A DNA stretch of 64,000 nucleotides from Sipunculus nudus (lineage: Eukaryota > Annelida > Sipuncula > Golfingiida > Sipunculidae), in contig CM049308.1 of NCBI GenBank assembly GCA_026874595.1, positions 80,584,124 to 80,648,123 of the forward strand. Reading direction: 5' to 3'. A program made the translations under genes and the position numbers. Of this stretch, positions 23,263 to 31,540 are shown piece after piece (within the stretch, counting starts at the first letter, position 1; each line of letters opens with the position of its first letter). The notes below the pieces were generated by a model. That model had not been told where the DNA came from. It saw only the letters and a list, made by a program, of their open reading frames with translations, and made no database searches.

Positions 23263-25484
23263 TTATATCTGTTTTTTTCTCATGAATTTAATGATAATAT
23301 CATTAGGGTTGGGTGGGCGATACCTGGCTGGGTAAACACAGGTGGGTAATACCCCTGTTGGCCAATAAGTCTTAAAACCCATATGTGGGTTTCATGGGCA
23401 ATATGAACTTTTCTAAAAAATTTCCAAAAGCATCGCAAATGGTGCATAATATTATTAAATATGCATGAATTTTGCTGAGAATGTAATACAGGTGAGAAAC
23501 TGTATTGGTTAATATTCATAATGAGTTTCAAGAAAATCCATTAGATTATTGATAAATCATCATGGTGCCACCAAATTCTGGTGACCTCTGACCTTAATAA
23601 ATATGCATGGATTCTACTGGAAATTAAACTTAGGCCAGATATTATTTTAATAAATAATTCTGTTCAGTTTTATCAAAATTCATCATATTTCACAAAGTAA
23701 CCTAGTGAACTCTGACCTTTTTAAATATGCATGGATTTTGTCCATAATCGTACTTGTGCCAGAGAATCTACTGGTAAGTACTTATGGTGACTTGCATGAA
23801 AATCCATCAAAGCCCTTGTTAGTTATTGTAATGACATGAAAAGTTAACGGACGGACAGACAACTGACCATGGGTATGCCATAATACATCCTGTCATATAC
23901 AGGCATACAAAGATAGCCATTAGCCAGCCAGTAGGCTGAGATATGAGTAATGTGGGTCTACACTGCATCTAAAGATTTATGATATACCTTTTTTTTTGGT
24001 AAAGTGTATCATAATAAATTGCTTCATGTGTTAAATGTTAAATATCAGATACAGCTCATGATACAGCTTTAAATTAACAACATATAAAGCATAGAATCAT
24101 ATTTACCACTGCATATAATAATATTTAATTTCAATTTGACACTATATTGCCTATAAAACCAGTAAAATCCATAAAACCTGGGTTTACCTCGAAACCAACT
24201 GAGCTGGGCTTTATGCTTAAAACCTGGGTTTTGACCAACCTTGAATATCATTTATTTCTTTTCAGTAAAACTATCTATGGTTTCTTAATCCCTTATTTAA
24301 ATCTAAACATACCTGTTTCAATGCTCCCATCTGCTGGTTCACATCCTGGGCTTCAAGGAACTTTGTTACAGCCTCAGCTAGCTCTTTACCAACCCCTACA
24401 GAAATGACAAGAGAACAGTCAGAACAGTCACGTCTCTGAGTGCCAGTAAGGCAGTGCATATTTATCTGCACATAATCTTGAAAAGATTATGTTACAAAAT
24501 GTAAAACTACATTGATAGTGTCCCTCACTTTGACTTCTCAGGCAGGAAAAGTAATTGATATAGTCAAACCCATATAATGTCATATTCTCTGTACAGGCCT
24601 AAAGTATGCCAATAACTGAGATTTGATATAAGGAGGGCTTCAGGTGCTTTCCAGAATGATCAGCTGAGTTTACAGGCCTTTAAAAAAAAACAATGTAATC
24701 TCAGCATGTATATGTCTCAACTACTCATTATTCATTTTCCTATCTAAAGTAATAGATTGTTTCATGCTATAATCCAATTTAACCATTTGGGGGATCTGTG
24801 ACAGACAGTCTTAACATATCAAAATCTATAAAAAAAGAAAGACTGTAGTGTCACTTTCAGCGGCTGTTGACTGATATGACATTAAGTGGGTTTGACTGTA
24901 TTTATAACAGAAATATGGGAAATGCAACAATTCTTGTAACACCTCATTATACCTTGTTCAAGAGGGTGATTTGCTTCATATATTTTGATCAATACCTAAT
25001 GAGTAGCTTCCTTTTCACAGGTTATGTGTGGAAACAGACGCACAAACGGACGCAGAGTGCAGAGGAAAGGTCAGAGGTCAAAACAAAATCGGGGCGCAGC
25101 AGTTCACATGTGAGCTGAACATAATCCCGGGTTTCGTAAAATTTGGCCCAGCGTTACGGTGGAGTTCTCCGGACACCTACGCCGCGGCGGTGGGCTGAAA
25201 ACATAGTATCCGCAAAACTTTGTTTTTGCGGATACAATTACATGTTGAGTATTTTATTCTTGTTTGAATTTCTCAGTTTTCAAATACGGATAAACGATTT
25301 TCGGACAATGTCTGTTCGGATAAACGATACTCTACTGTATGCCTCTATACTACAGTTTACATTCACGTTATATCGCCCATACCCGGAAAATGTGCCTCAT
25401 GAACTTGCCTGCTAGGAACTGATCGGGGCACAGATTTACGGATACGGCATCTTTAATCTTCCCTCTTCTCTTTTTCGTGCCCAT
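972..25484 (-). CDS. THADA: THADA, N-terminal third (18 exons identified, 3' end outside window)
   Basis: THADA (yeast Trm732 family) is a large HEAT/armadillo-type helical-repeat protein. It binds the methyltransferase FTSJ1/Trm7 for 2'-O-methylation of tRNA position 32; vertebrate and fly THADA are also linked to metabolism and SERCA. Minus-strand exons translate to peptides that follow the vertebrate protein in order, for example SKNPLKKALA, GFLAMMELSMLSQSLNQEES, YFWTHWQDSVD, RHQARTIFASIVQ, LGALITCLKRGRSLG and VRLDAFGLLCENSKTTEAVS. Splice sites are GT-AG, and codon phases chain without conflict from the exon ending at 24395 down to 972. About 680 codons lie here, against roughly 1950 residues in human, so the conserved DUF2428 region is outside the window. 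One junction (start exon to second exon) and one acceptor (near 7224) are not settled. Only the interrupted exons are coding within this span. Confidence 0.95.
1086..1647. other. THADA intron, nothing recognised
   Basis: AT-rich, no reading frame or repeat noticed. Confidence 0.6.
1648..1803 (-). CDS. THADA: THADA exon 17
   Basis: 156 nt (52 codons, phase 0 to 0) between GATTAG| and CAAG|GTACAT. The peptide begins VRLDAFGLLCENSKTTEAVS and contains FFTLNLNSQEPAFRQLM. It is the most family-diagnostic exon here (vertebrate VRIDTLGLLCESNRSTEIVS and ..FFITYNLNSQSPGVRQ..). Confidence 0.97.
2042..2211 (-). CDS. THADA: THADA exon 16
   Basis: 170 nt between CTGTAG| and TCAG|GTGAGT. It encodes TSHESLGALITCLKRGRSLG through SVLQRALCHQEDQ and matches vertebrate ..SRGALGALMACLRIARAHG... 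Phase 1 in, phase 0 out. Confidence 0.95.
2406..3727. mobile_element. Non-autonomous TIR transposon, 1.3 kb (TA target)
   Basis: The ends are perfect inverted copies of TACTGTAGATTCAGA, with TA as probable target duplication, and the similarity continues imperfectly for dozens of bases (TTTCGTGG-rich). No long reading frame is inside, so it needs a transposase in trans. It lies in the intron between THADA exons 15 and 16. Confidence 0.85.
3999..4077 (-). CDS. THADA: THADA exon 15
   Basis: 79 nt between CTTATTAG| and AGCAG|GTAGGA, encoding HVLPRLFKKYPATLNYMIQH and LSRSSA. It corresponds to vertebrate YYLPKLLSYSPESLQYMVKIL. Phase 0 in, phase 1 out. The next intron contains the 1.3-kb TIR element at 2406-3727. 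Confidence 0.92.
4582..4740 (-). CDS. THADA: THADA exon 14
   Basis: 159 nt (53 codons, phase 0 to 0) between CCCACAG| and TTGAG|GTGAGA. It starts VCELYEVLFSKHHEELN and contains WESTWVDPLTECLQSGSPQQ and RYFVIE, which follows vertebrate ..WHETWVSPLLFILCEGNLDQKSYVID.. almost residue by residue. Confidence 0.95.
4741..6533. other. THADA introns around exon 13, nothing else recognised
   Basis: Apart from exon 13 the stretches 4741-5802 and 5994-6533 are ordinary AT-rich intron. Confidence 0.55.
5803..5993 (-). CDS. THADA: THADA exon 13
   Basis: 191 nt between TTGGCAG| and TCAT|GTAAGT. It encodes ARNSQFLLSLAKSLLSMDKY, then MKGRYGPLASVVEKLGA and LPAELLQVVNEQSLACH. Each block matches vertebrate THADA (..SLLRLEWHIKGKY.., ..SQILEVMGDQSL..). 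Phase 1 in, phase 0 out. Confidence 0.95.
6534..6603 (-). CDS. THADA: THADA exon 12
   Basis: 70 nt between TCTTGTAG| and GAAG|GTATAT, encoding NIRHQARTIFASIVQCHLLA and SGE. RHQ..T.IF closely follows vertebrate LRHQTKIMFKNLLQMHRL. Phase 0 in, phase 1 out. Confidence 0.92.
7152..7224 (-). CDS. THADA: THADA exon 11 (acceptor tentative)
   Basis: The donor GGAT|GTGAGT is clear. The peptide VPQQLLQYFWTHWQDSVD matches vertebrate ..GRLLEYVYTHWEHPLD.. very well. The acceptor is uncertain: AG at 7225-7226 and AG at 7231-7232 both keep the phase (one nucleotide to finish a codon), but neither has a good pyrimidine tract. The end at 7224 could therefore be 7230. Confidence 0.8.
7225..9077. other. THADA introns around exon 10
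   Basis: Apart from exon 10 (8276-8341) the stretch holds a G-run near 7642 and a very AT-rich block (8640-8960); no gene or clear repeat. Confidence 0.55.
8276..8341 (-). CDS. THADA: THADA exon 10
   Basis: 66 nt between TTTCAG| and ATGAG|GTATGA, encoding LGDTSSKVIASRALVLLTNK between split codons. It corresponds to the vertebrate segment ..FLSRILASWTNSA... Its flanking phases (2 and 2) agree with exon 9 and with the proposed start of exon 11. Confidence 0.82.
9078..9319 (-). CDS. THADA: THADA exon 9
   Basis: 242 nt between TATCAG| and TCAAG|GTAAAT, starting VLQTVFGIADTKSTHNNNNW. It contains PVTSFLCICAGFLAMMELS, matching the vertebrate ..AVLFLCQGTLAMLDW.. segment. Phase 0 in, phase 2 out. 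Confidence 0.92.
9725..9886 (-). repeat. 27-bp tandem repeat of a 5' splice site (six units)
   Basis: The + strand word ACTTAC recurs at 9725, 9751, 9778, 9805 and 9859, and ACTTAG at 9832. The spacing is 27 bp except for one of 26. On the THADA strand each unit reads like exon end plus GTAAGT donor; in the unit at 9832 the GT is lost (CTAAGT). The 9-codon frame is open through the units. Confidence 0.9.
9865..9956 (-). CDS. THADA: THADA exon 8, with tandemly repeated 5' splice site
   Basis: The acceptor is TTTCAG| at 9957. The proximal donor ACAGCT|GTAAGT gives a 92-nt exon encoding QFMLDCRGTSGLVIPLTLLV and onward to RDQAQLTA; STSGL.I.L is conserved in vertebrates. Downstream the last 27 bp, including the donor, is repeated five more times in frame with no stop until 9727-9729. 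Any of the repeated donors would therefore add 9, 18, 27 and so on residues (AQLTAVSIK-type units) without a frame change. The proximal donor was chosen because it best fits the family length. Confidence 0.85.
9957..10777. other. THADA intron, AT-rich
   Basis: No gene or clear repeat seen. Confidence 0.55.
10778..10962 (-). CDS. THADA: THADA exon 7
   Basis: 185 nt between TTTCAAG| and GATG|GTAAGT. It encodes DSSSPVDLTQRMHDCHVTLQ through CFDIAVKILSD. The last part matches the vertebrate ...LLSIFTKVLSDD motif. Phase 2 in, phase 1 out. Confidence 0.88.
10985..11380. mobile_element. MITE, TACTGTGG family, copy 1
   Basis: The left end TACTGTGGTGGTCTT and right end GAAGTCAACCACATTA are imperfect inverted repeats. 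The interior carries GTTCGTGAGGGTTTCAAATT and the reverse motif. The same family occurs at 28933-29368. Confidence 0.7.
11565..11613 (-). CDS. THADA: THADA exon 6
   Basis: 49 nt between TTTTCAG| and CCAG|GTAAGA, encoding FEFLAKALDFFFKAA between split codons. It aligns with the vertebrate ..VLHFLQKSLIEILEE.. helix. Confidence 0.85.
11977..12009 (-). CDS. THADA: THADA exon 5 (33-nt microexon)
   Basis: A 33-nt exon with ATTTCAG| upstream and CAAG|GTAAGT downstream. It encodes ENIVLSSYGQ between split codons (phase 1 in, phase 1 out), so it adds exactly 11 codons. It joins SIG of exon 4 to VFEFLAKAL of exon 6 and lines up with the vertebrate ASVNNLLKNVLHFLQ segment. The phase match and strong donor make it credible despite its size. 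Confidence 0.75.
12010..13394. other. THADA intron with HSE-like motif
   Basis: Besides the HSE-like motif, a short direct repeat lies at about 13185-13270 (ATCTCACCTGATAA...GCTGTG twice). Nothing else recognised. Confidence 0.5.
12479..12496 (+). promoter_or_regulatory. Heat-shock-element-like motif in THADA intron
   Basis: The 18 bp read GAA-AC-TTC-TG-GAA-AC-TTC, four perfect alternating nGAAn units, the arrangement bound by HSF trimers. Further TTCC/GGAA-rich palindromic pieces lie at 12450-12480 and 12518-12545. It is intronic and could simply be a 10-bp direct repeat. Confidence 0.3.
13395..13546 (-). CDS. THADA: THADA exon 4
   Basis: 152 nt between TTGCAG| and ATTG|GTGGGT. It encodes NIQGLPERYQPLVCTVFSTR through DHVVAMTENFSIG, matching the vertebrate stretch that ends in a ..MENFNLG motif. 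The donor GTGGGT is weaker than average but keeps the phase. Confidence 0.88.
14009..14133 (-). CDS. THADA: THADA exon 3
   Basis: 125 nt between CTGCAG| and CATG|GTTAGT. The peptide ends in YFCCPSKNPLKKALA, and SKNPLKKALA is close to the vertebrate LKNPLKKVLA, one of the strongest anchors for the gene. It starts in phase 0 and ends in phase 2. Confidence 0.9.
14134..15164. other. Start of the large THADA intron
   Basis: Ordinary AT-rich intron up to the repeat block. GCTCAGCTGACTT at about 14891 resembles the hairpin arm of family A and may be a 5' remnant, but this is not secure. Confidence 0.45.
15165..16215 (+). mobile_element. Helitron-like repeat, family B, with 278-bp core monomers
   Basis: The phrase GGTCAAACGGTTCC recurs at 15422, 15700 and 15976, giving a core period near 278 bp. 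AGGTGGCGCCACC palindromes recur within the monomers. The tail (ACGCCGCGGCGGCGG, then ATAGTATCCGCAAAAC) matches the tail of the fragment at 25.0-25.2 kb. It abuts the family A array directly. Confidence 0.65.
18207..18285 (+). repeat. Internal Helitron-like 3' terminus inside the array
   Basis: A GGACAGACGGACAGACAGAC microsatellite and the hairpin AGCTCAGATGAC-TTTCA-GTCAGCTGAGCT (18253-18281), then TAAAAA, reproduce the array's final terminus at 22990-23100. The array is therefore at least two elements joined head to tail. Confidence 0.75.
18596..22669 (+). repeat. Higher-order repeat, three copies of 4 monomers (~1.36 kb)
   Basis: The phrase GGTCTCATAAATAAAGG marks the copy starts at 18596, 19951 and 21309. 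Copies have the same internal layout and look almost identical. The first two differ in length by exactly 3 bp, which is the difference in one G-run (10, 13 and 16 G in successive copies, near 19107, 20461 and 21820). Confidence 0.85.
23195..23259. repeat. (AT)n microsatellite
   Basis: About 32 uninterrupted AT units directly after the Helitron-like array. Confidence 0.95.
23280..23905 (-). mobile_element. Dispersed repeat with GGACGG/GACA end, copy 1
   Basis: It contains repeated phrases AATATGCATGGATT...TGGAAAT and ends GGACGGACAGACAACTGACCATGGGTATG plus CATCCTGTCATATACAGG in broken form. The same family lies inverted at 26420-26955, so the two copies face each other across THADA exons 1-2 and the promoter. 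Confidence 0.55.
24313..24395 (-). CDS. THADA: THADA exon 2 (first well-bounded exon)
   Basis: The acceptor follows a pyrimidine-rich tract (TTTCTGTAG) and the donor is CAG|GTATGT. The 83 nt encode VGKELAEAVTKFLEAQDVNQ and a few more residues after a split first codon. This fits the first helical repeat of THADA (vertebrate ...QLTDGVSQIHYIKQ...). The following intron is about 10.2 kb and contains the large repeat array. Confidence 0.75.
25020..25235 (+). mobile_element. Helitron-like 3' end fragment, family B
   Basis: It shares AGAGGAAAGGTCAGAGGTCA, CGCCGCGGCGG and AACATAGTATCCGCAAAAC with the tail at 16.02-16.2 kb. It closes with a perfect 12-bp hairpin, GTATCCGCAAAA / TTTTGCGGATAC (25206-25235), as expected near a Helitron-type 3' end. 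It lies in THADA's first intron. Confidence 0.65.
25383..25484 (-). CDS. THADA: THADA exon 1 with start codon (3' boundary tentative)
   Basis: The ATG at 25484-25482 opens a frame beginning MGTKKRRGKIKDAVSVNL, which resembles the basic start of vertebrate THADA (MG.KKK.. followed by a short hydrophobic stretch). The frame stays open for 38 codons. A GT at 25382 (CGG|GTATGG) gives a 34-codon exon, about the length missing before the next exon. However, its phase 0 end does not fit the next exon, which needs an upstream exon ending in phase 1. Either a small exon was missed or a different donor is used. The start codon is better supported than the end. Confidence 0.6.
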
Positions 25485-25800
25485 CGCTGTATCCTGACTG
25501 TTTCACCGCTAATTTTACCTTCTAATACGGTGCCTGACTGACCATGTGTCGGACGTCAAAACTGATGTTTACGTTGAGTGTAATCACGGAGAAAATATTT
25601 GATCCCGCAGTAAATTTCTAAATTTATTTAATAACTCGCGAAAAGCAACCATGCAAAATGACTTGATATACTTACTGTTAAATTACAATTAGCATAATCA
25701 AGCTTGTGACCTTTGTTGGTATTATAAAAATATTTTTATGACTGCCCTATATCTGAGGTCAGAGGTCACTGAGGTCAGGTCGGCGGTTCGCCATGTTCGG
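25485..25800. promoter_or_regulatory. Probable bidirectional promoter, THADA / divergent gene
   Basis: The stretch between the THADA start codon and the candidate plus-strand first exon is richer in CpG than the surrounding AT-rich introns and lacks recognisable repeats. Divergent first exons about 300 bp apart are typical of a shared promoter. No TATA box or initiator could be assigned with confidence. Confidence 0.45.
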
Positions 25801-25938
25801 CTTCAAGAAGACAAGAAACCACAACACACGGACCACAGCCATGCAAAGTGTTGATGCGTTAGGGATATAGCGATCTTCCTTCCGTTTCCCAGCTGCACCT
25901 GCAAGGTCCCAATGTAGGCTTCTACATTCATAAACAAC
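25770..25938 (+). other. Candidate untranslated first exon of the plus-strand gene
   Basis: A GC-richer stretch ends in a strong 5' splice site, AACAACAG|GTATGT, at 25938/25939. The short reading frame inside (from ATG 25791, MFGFKKTRNH...) stops within 26 codons, so the exon would be 5'UTR. The link to the coding exon at 36993 is inferred from strand and spacing only. Another candidate leader exon ends at 35693/35694 (TTCAG|GTAAGG). Confidence 0.35.
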
Positions 25939-26419
25939 AGGTATGTGGGCTTTCCTATCAGTAATCTTTCTGGGTTTGTATCTTGTTTTCATTCACCCAA
26001 CGAACCCCAGATGAGGTTTCCTGTAATGAGCAGGGGTACCATCCCTGTCACTTTGACAGATAACACCTACATGGTACAGATTTAGGACTGTTATCATTCA
26101 TTTTATGACTGTCACACTGTTGTATATCACATTCTATCATAACAAGATGCTCAGGTAACTTATCTAATTTATAGCAGCAGTGATTATGAAAAAGCTTGCA
26201 GTTATTCCAGCAGATTCTGTTTTTAATTATGGGAATAGGTCAGATTGGTTAAAAAGTATAGTCTGTCCTATAGATAAGCAGTAAGGCAATTAATGTTCCC
26301 ATACCTTGCCTCAAGATTATTTACTTAATGGACATTAATAATGCTTTTTTTTAAATTGCACCTTAAAAAGCAACTGGTGCCATACAATTTTATGTGAAAC
26401 TTTTTTTTTATCATTTTTA

Positions 26420-26955
26420 TATGCCCATCATATGATGGGAGTATTATGTTATACCTGTTGTCTGTCTGTCTGTCCATCTGTTACCTTTTAGTGTCACTGC
26501 AATAACTTACAAGGGCATTGATAGATTTTTACAAAACTCACCATAATTACTTACCAACAGATTATCTTGCCTGAGTTGGATTATGGGCAACATCCCTGCA
26601 TATTTAATAAGGTCAAGGGTCTCTAGGCTACTTTGTGGTGTTGCCGCAATAACTTAAGAAAAATATGAAGGATTTTGATAAAACTCATCAGAAATGTTAA
26701 TCAATAAAATATCTTAACTATGTTTGATTTCCAGCAAAATCCATCCATTTTTTATAAGCAGAAGTCACAGCACCTTGGAGGCACCTTGGTGACTTACCAA
26801 ATATCCTATGGATTTTCATGAAACTCTTTTTACATATTAACCAATAGAGTTTCTCACCTGAATTACCTTCTCATCTAAATTCACACATTTTTAATGAGGT
26901 CAGAGGTCAACTAGATACATGAGGGGTGTATTAGGCATGTTTGCGGTGCTCTTGT
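26420..26955 (+). mobile_element. Dispersed repeat with 16-bp palindromic end, copy 2
   Basis: It begins with the perfect palindrome CCCATCATATGATGGG (26424-26439), then GTCTGTCTGTCTGTCC, and ends near GCGGTGCTCTTGTTTA. Body phrases (TGATAAAACTCATC, GGTCAGAGGTCAACTAG) match copy 1 in reverse orientation. Confidence 0.6.
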
Positions 26956-29900
26956 TTAGAAGATGATACATGAAAATTGCAAAATTTGATTCTATCGTGA
27001 AGCAAACAACAAGATTTTTTATTTGAGTTAGTCTTTAATTTCAACAAGGCAGGAATATAAAGTGATGGAACTTGTTACTTATTTTTAAAGTGTAAGTCTT
27101 CTTTTTAAGAATAAATGCACTGTATAATTTTCTTATGCTCATTTTATTAGATATATAAGCATCTTTTTCAACAACATCATGGTTTGAATGATTGTTTAAG
27201 ACCTTGCATATTTATTAAGTGATATGTGACGTTAAACAGACATTGTCATTAAGCGAGGTTTCACGATACCAATATATACAGAATTGCGGGTTCACCTAAG
27301 TCATGGTTCAATAATTTTTTTTGGAGGGGGTGTTGAGTAAAAAGAAATATCAAATATGTTATATAAAATTATATACCGGTATATTTGTTAAAAAATAGTG
27401 TTCTCAGTTGTGACATATTGACTTACGTTATGGGAACAAGGACACCTTGTGACAGACATTTATTATATAATAGATATTTCTTAACAGTCGGTATCATTGA
27501 TATTATATTATATTATGATCAGCTTGGAGATGCCATTCAGCAGTGTCACATGATGAAGAAGTTACCAGGAAGTTCTCGTGTATAAATAAATGTTTGTTGA
27601 AGTAGTCATTCTGTTCTGTCAGTGTCACATGTTGGCCAGAAATAGGAGCCTATCTTAATTATAGGGTTAATACAGGGATGGCTGGGGGGGGTGAGGAAGG
27701 GGGCCGGGGGTCCATTTTCTAGGGTGTGGAAGGGGATATTGTTTGATGCGCATAGTCTGCTCTTTCTCTCTCTCTTTATATTATGGGAGGATTTTTAGTG
27801 ACACTTGCTAGAAAAAAAAGTTTTCATGGTCAAAAACATTTGATTAAAAACCTATTGGTTTCATTAGTAGATTGAAATCTTTTAAATGATTCCTTGTGTA
27901 GTTCTGTGTGGTTCTGTTTAAGAGAACTAATCACATTCTGCTTGTAGGTACATATGCTCTGTATCATATGACAGGATGTACCAAGGTAAATAATACATGG
28001 AGCAACCAATAAAAAAGGCTGTTACTGTAAGCCCAGACTTGCAGATCCTTTCTACTTTATGAATGATTCATTATATCCCAGCATAAGGTGCTGTGACATT
28101 ACCATGCATGCTCCTCATCATGGTCAGCTGATCAGATAACACATGCTCTTGCTTTGGCATGCAGCTAGCTGTGAAGATGGTTTCACTTGATGGTCAATGG
28201 AAAATTATATGCAGAAATATTAAATTTTTCAAATTCACTGTGTGCCCAAGGAGTTTGATTAAAAACTGTGCCTAAGTTACTGACATATGATATCTGGTAA
28301 CTGCTTGAATGAAACTTTGACCCATTAATTCAAAATTTTATTTATAAGACATATAATATTCATTCTGTATGCATAATAAATCTGGTATATTCAATTATTC
28401 ATCCTGATTTTAAAAAAAAGTTCCCTGGTAGACATACTTTACAATTTACAATATTACATGTTATTTGATTGACATCACATGTGACAACTTTGCTGGTATA
28501 AGGTGGGATCTGTAAGCTGAGAATGTAAAGATCATGTATAATATTTGGCCCACCCTCAGGAAATGTGGTTTATAACGTGGCAAGTGCTTTTTCCTCTTAA
28601 CAAACCTTGATTTCCTGTTTGACTTTGTCCAGTAGAACCTTGAGTGGTTTTATCACCATTACTGTTATATGTTGGCTTTGCAGACTTATTTTTCAACAGT
28701 AATATTATGAGTCAGATTTTTTATCCAAGTGTCTGAATTTTTTTTAGGAGGGAATACAGGCTGTTGGCTTTTCATGTATATAGCATATGTTGATTTTTTC
28801 CCCCTGATATGTGCACAAAATAATAGTTGTTTGACAAAAGTAAAATTTGAGAATTACATTTGGTATACTTTGGTATTATTTGCATGTTTCTTTTCTTATC
28901 CTTTAAGATTTTCAGTACAGTTGGATGTAAGATACTGTGGTTGCCTTTTTGTTCGCAAGGGTTTTAATTTCGTGATATTTGCGAATGGGAAATAATCGCG
29001 AAAATGAAACCCTCGGGAATAGTTGGCCAATTGAGTATGCCCTTCATATTTTATGTAGCCAATACTTGTATGGGAATAGGTTAGAACAGTGAGAAAATTT
29101 ATAATAAGTTACATCCATGCAGGTATAGGGAAACGTTCCCTTAAATTTGAACTCAACTACCTTTGCTGTGTGTACGGGCCCATCATTATATGAAAAGAAT
29201 ATCACAAACTCATGACTTATTCTCATTTTATAATACACACACAGGAATGGCTTTACCAAAGATTTGTTATTTGTTCTGGTTAGATCGCGAAAATGAAACC
29301 CTCACGAAACATTAAAAATGGGGAAATCGCGAAATTTCAGCCTCGTGAATATGAAGCCAACCACAGTAATTAAAGTCCTTTTCCTTTTAAGGTTCCCTAT
29401 AATAGTTGTTGTGTTGAATATAGCTCTGGCATAACCATAGAACTGTATTTCTGTTTAGTAAAGTTCAGGTCTGTCTCTCTTCACTAATTTAAAGCAAGAT
29501 GACAAAGAAGTTGCATAAACTGTGTTCAGAATATAACATTGTAACAACTAAAGCTCTGAAGTCAATTAACTTTGTCAGGGCAAGTGGAATTGATCTCTGA
29601 TCGCTAAACAAATATTCCAAGTAATTAGTTGAGAGGCTTTGGAGGTCCTCCCACTGACCTGAGTCTGTATTATGTAATCAAAACCACACTAAAACATCAA
29701 AGAGGTCTCCTGGTGGTCCTTATGTCTGACATGGTGTACAGTCAGCTGATTTTATTATTCTTTATTTTAAAGATAACTCTGTGGCCTGTTTATGTTACTG
29801 TCTTATTGAATATGGATTAATTTGCCATATGTTGATAATAATAGTGTTATCATTACATAAAACATTCTAGATTTCTGCAGCCTTTTTTAAGTATATGGTT

Positions 29901-30289
29901 TAACATATGTAGATATGTTCATGGTTAAATTAAAAAAAAAAGAATGAGATCTGTTGTTAAACATAAAAATGTATTTGGTATCCTAAATTATTGTTGATGG
30001 ATTTGCTGAATTGTGCTCAGATTAGGTTGCACCCATACATATGTAGATTTTCTTGCCAAATCATACAATGTTATAAAAAGTTTATTTGGTTGGATAATCG
30101 TAATCCCGTTTTTTTTTAAAGGGTGTTATGTTTTCATCCACTTCTCTAAGTTTGTTGGTTTTTGTTTTTTTTCTGTCAGTAGATTAAAGCAAAAAACTGC
30201 TGCACTAAAAACAAGAAATTTTGTAGAGGGGTAGGTCAGGGAAGGCGGTAAGGTAGAATCTCTCCTGACAACAACCTCTCTTAGACAAT
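26956..30289. other. Putative first intron of the plus-strand gene
   Basis: Apart from the MITE at 28.9 kb there is a G-rich patch near 27690 and no convincing exon. Confidence 0.45.
28933..29368. mobile_element. MITE, TACTGTGG family, copy 2
   Basis: The ends TACTGTGGTTGCC and GGCCAACCACAGTA-like (GAAGCCAACCACAGTA) are inverted repeats with TA at both ends. TTCGC and GCGAAAATGAAACCCTC motifs recur inward on both arms. It is about 436 bp and better preserved than the copy at 11 kb. Confidence 0.8.
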
Positions 30290-30640
30290 CAGTTTGGCAT
30301 GTCCTGCAGGTGGTTGTGTTAGTGAGCACTCGCTTCCTATCATATTATTTTGTATCCTGGTGTCACCCAGGCCTGGTGTATACCACACCTGCGGGTCCTG
30401 TGTGTGTAATCTACCTCATTGCTGGGTCATAACACCAAGGGACCCCGCAAAGACGCACTTGTTTGTAAGTGATACATGATCCCATTAAGCCTGCAGAGCA
30501 CTCGCCCTTGGTGGGAGCTGACTTTGAAAAATCTCTCTGCTCCTTGGCTGAGATTTGAATTATACTCATGACCTCCCCACTTTGAGTCTTGTGCTTTCTC
30601 CCTGAACCACAGTAGCCAGTTCCAGTGTGATTGTTTTACC
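30290..30640 (-). mobile_element. SINE-like repeat (inverted relative of 46.7-47.1 kb)
   Basis: On the minus strand a B-box-like ATAATTCAAATCTC is followed by a body containing GGTGTTATGACCCAGCAATG and CAGGTGTGGTATACACCAGG. The plus-strand repeat at 46.69-47.11 kb has the same body. This suggests a tRNA-derived SINE family. Confidence 0.6.
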
Positions 30641-31162
30641 TTGGCAGAGTTATGCACTCTGTTTAGTGCCATCATAGCTGTATACATAGCTCCAGCAGGA
30701 CTACCTGCCATGTTGATAAGTAGTTTGTTAACAAAATGCCATTGTGAGTATTATTGGGCTAGACAGCAATATACCCATATTAGGCTAGACTTCTGACATA
30801 TGTAAGTCCCACTTAATAAAATCTCATCACCTGGAGGTTTATTTTGCTGGATACCTTACATGTCTCGTCAGGGTATATAGCAGGAGGCAGCTTGCCTTGG
30901 TGATCATGCGGGACTAGTAGTCCTAGAATAATGTACTACTCATTGACATTTATATTCAGTTTAATTAACTTTAAATAGTGAAGACACGTCCTTTTGGACT
31001 TGGATATCAAACATATCTCTGTCATAGGTCAACAATCATAAAATATATTTTATCATATTAGCCAGGTTGCAGTCAACAACATGGATTTATTGTCTGTTTA
31101 CCAGACGTGTACAATATGGTGAGGATTCTTTTAATTTCAGAACATTTAAGTTATCCCGTATT

Positions 31163-31540
31163 TGTCACAGAACAAACTCTGATCCAGTAGAATCGTCGAT
31201 CCTACTAGGACAAAGTCCGATCGGACTTTCTACTAGGAGAAACTCCGATCAGACTTTCTACTAGTAGGATCGGCGATTCTACTATGACAAACTCCGATCA
31301 TAGCCTCTACTAGGACAAACTCCGATCAACCAGAGACCACAACATGATTAAACTTTCTACTAGTAGAATCGCCGATTCTACTAGGACAAACTCCGATCAT
31401 AGTCTCTACTAGGACAAACTCCGATCATAGTCTCTACTAGGACAAACTCTGATCGTAGTCTCTACTAGGACAAACTCCTATTGTAGTCTCTACAAGGAGA
31501 GACTTACCATAATTTACCTAATTTCTGAAACCTGAGATTA
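31163..31540 (+). repeat. Left arm of element 3
   Basis: This arm starts TGTCACAGAACAAACTC and ends GAAACCTGAGATTA, with CTACTAGG/CCTAGTAG words throughout. The arm length differs from the right arm by subrepeat copy number. Confidence 0.85.

Noticed and set aside
25759-25992. 77-residue minus-strand frame ending MANRRPDLSDL as THADA start
   Set aside because: The later ATG at 25484 gives a peptide resembling the THADA N-terminus, while this one does not and has no usable donor.
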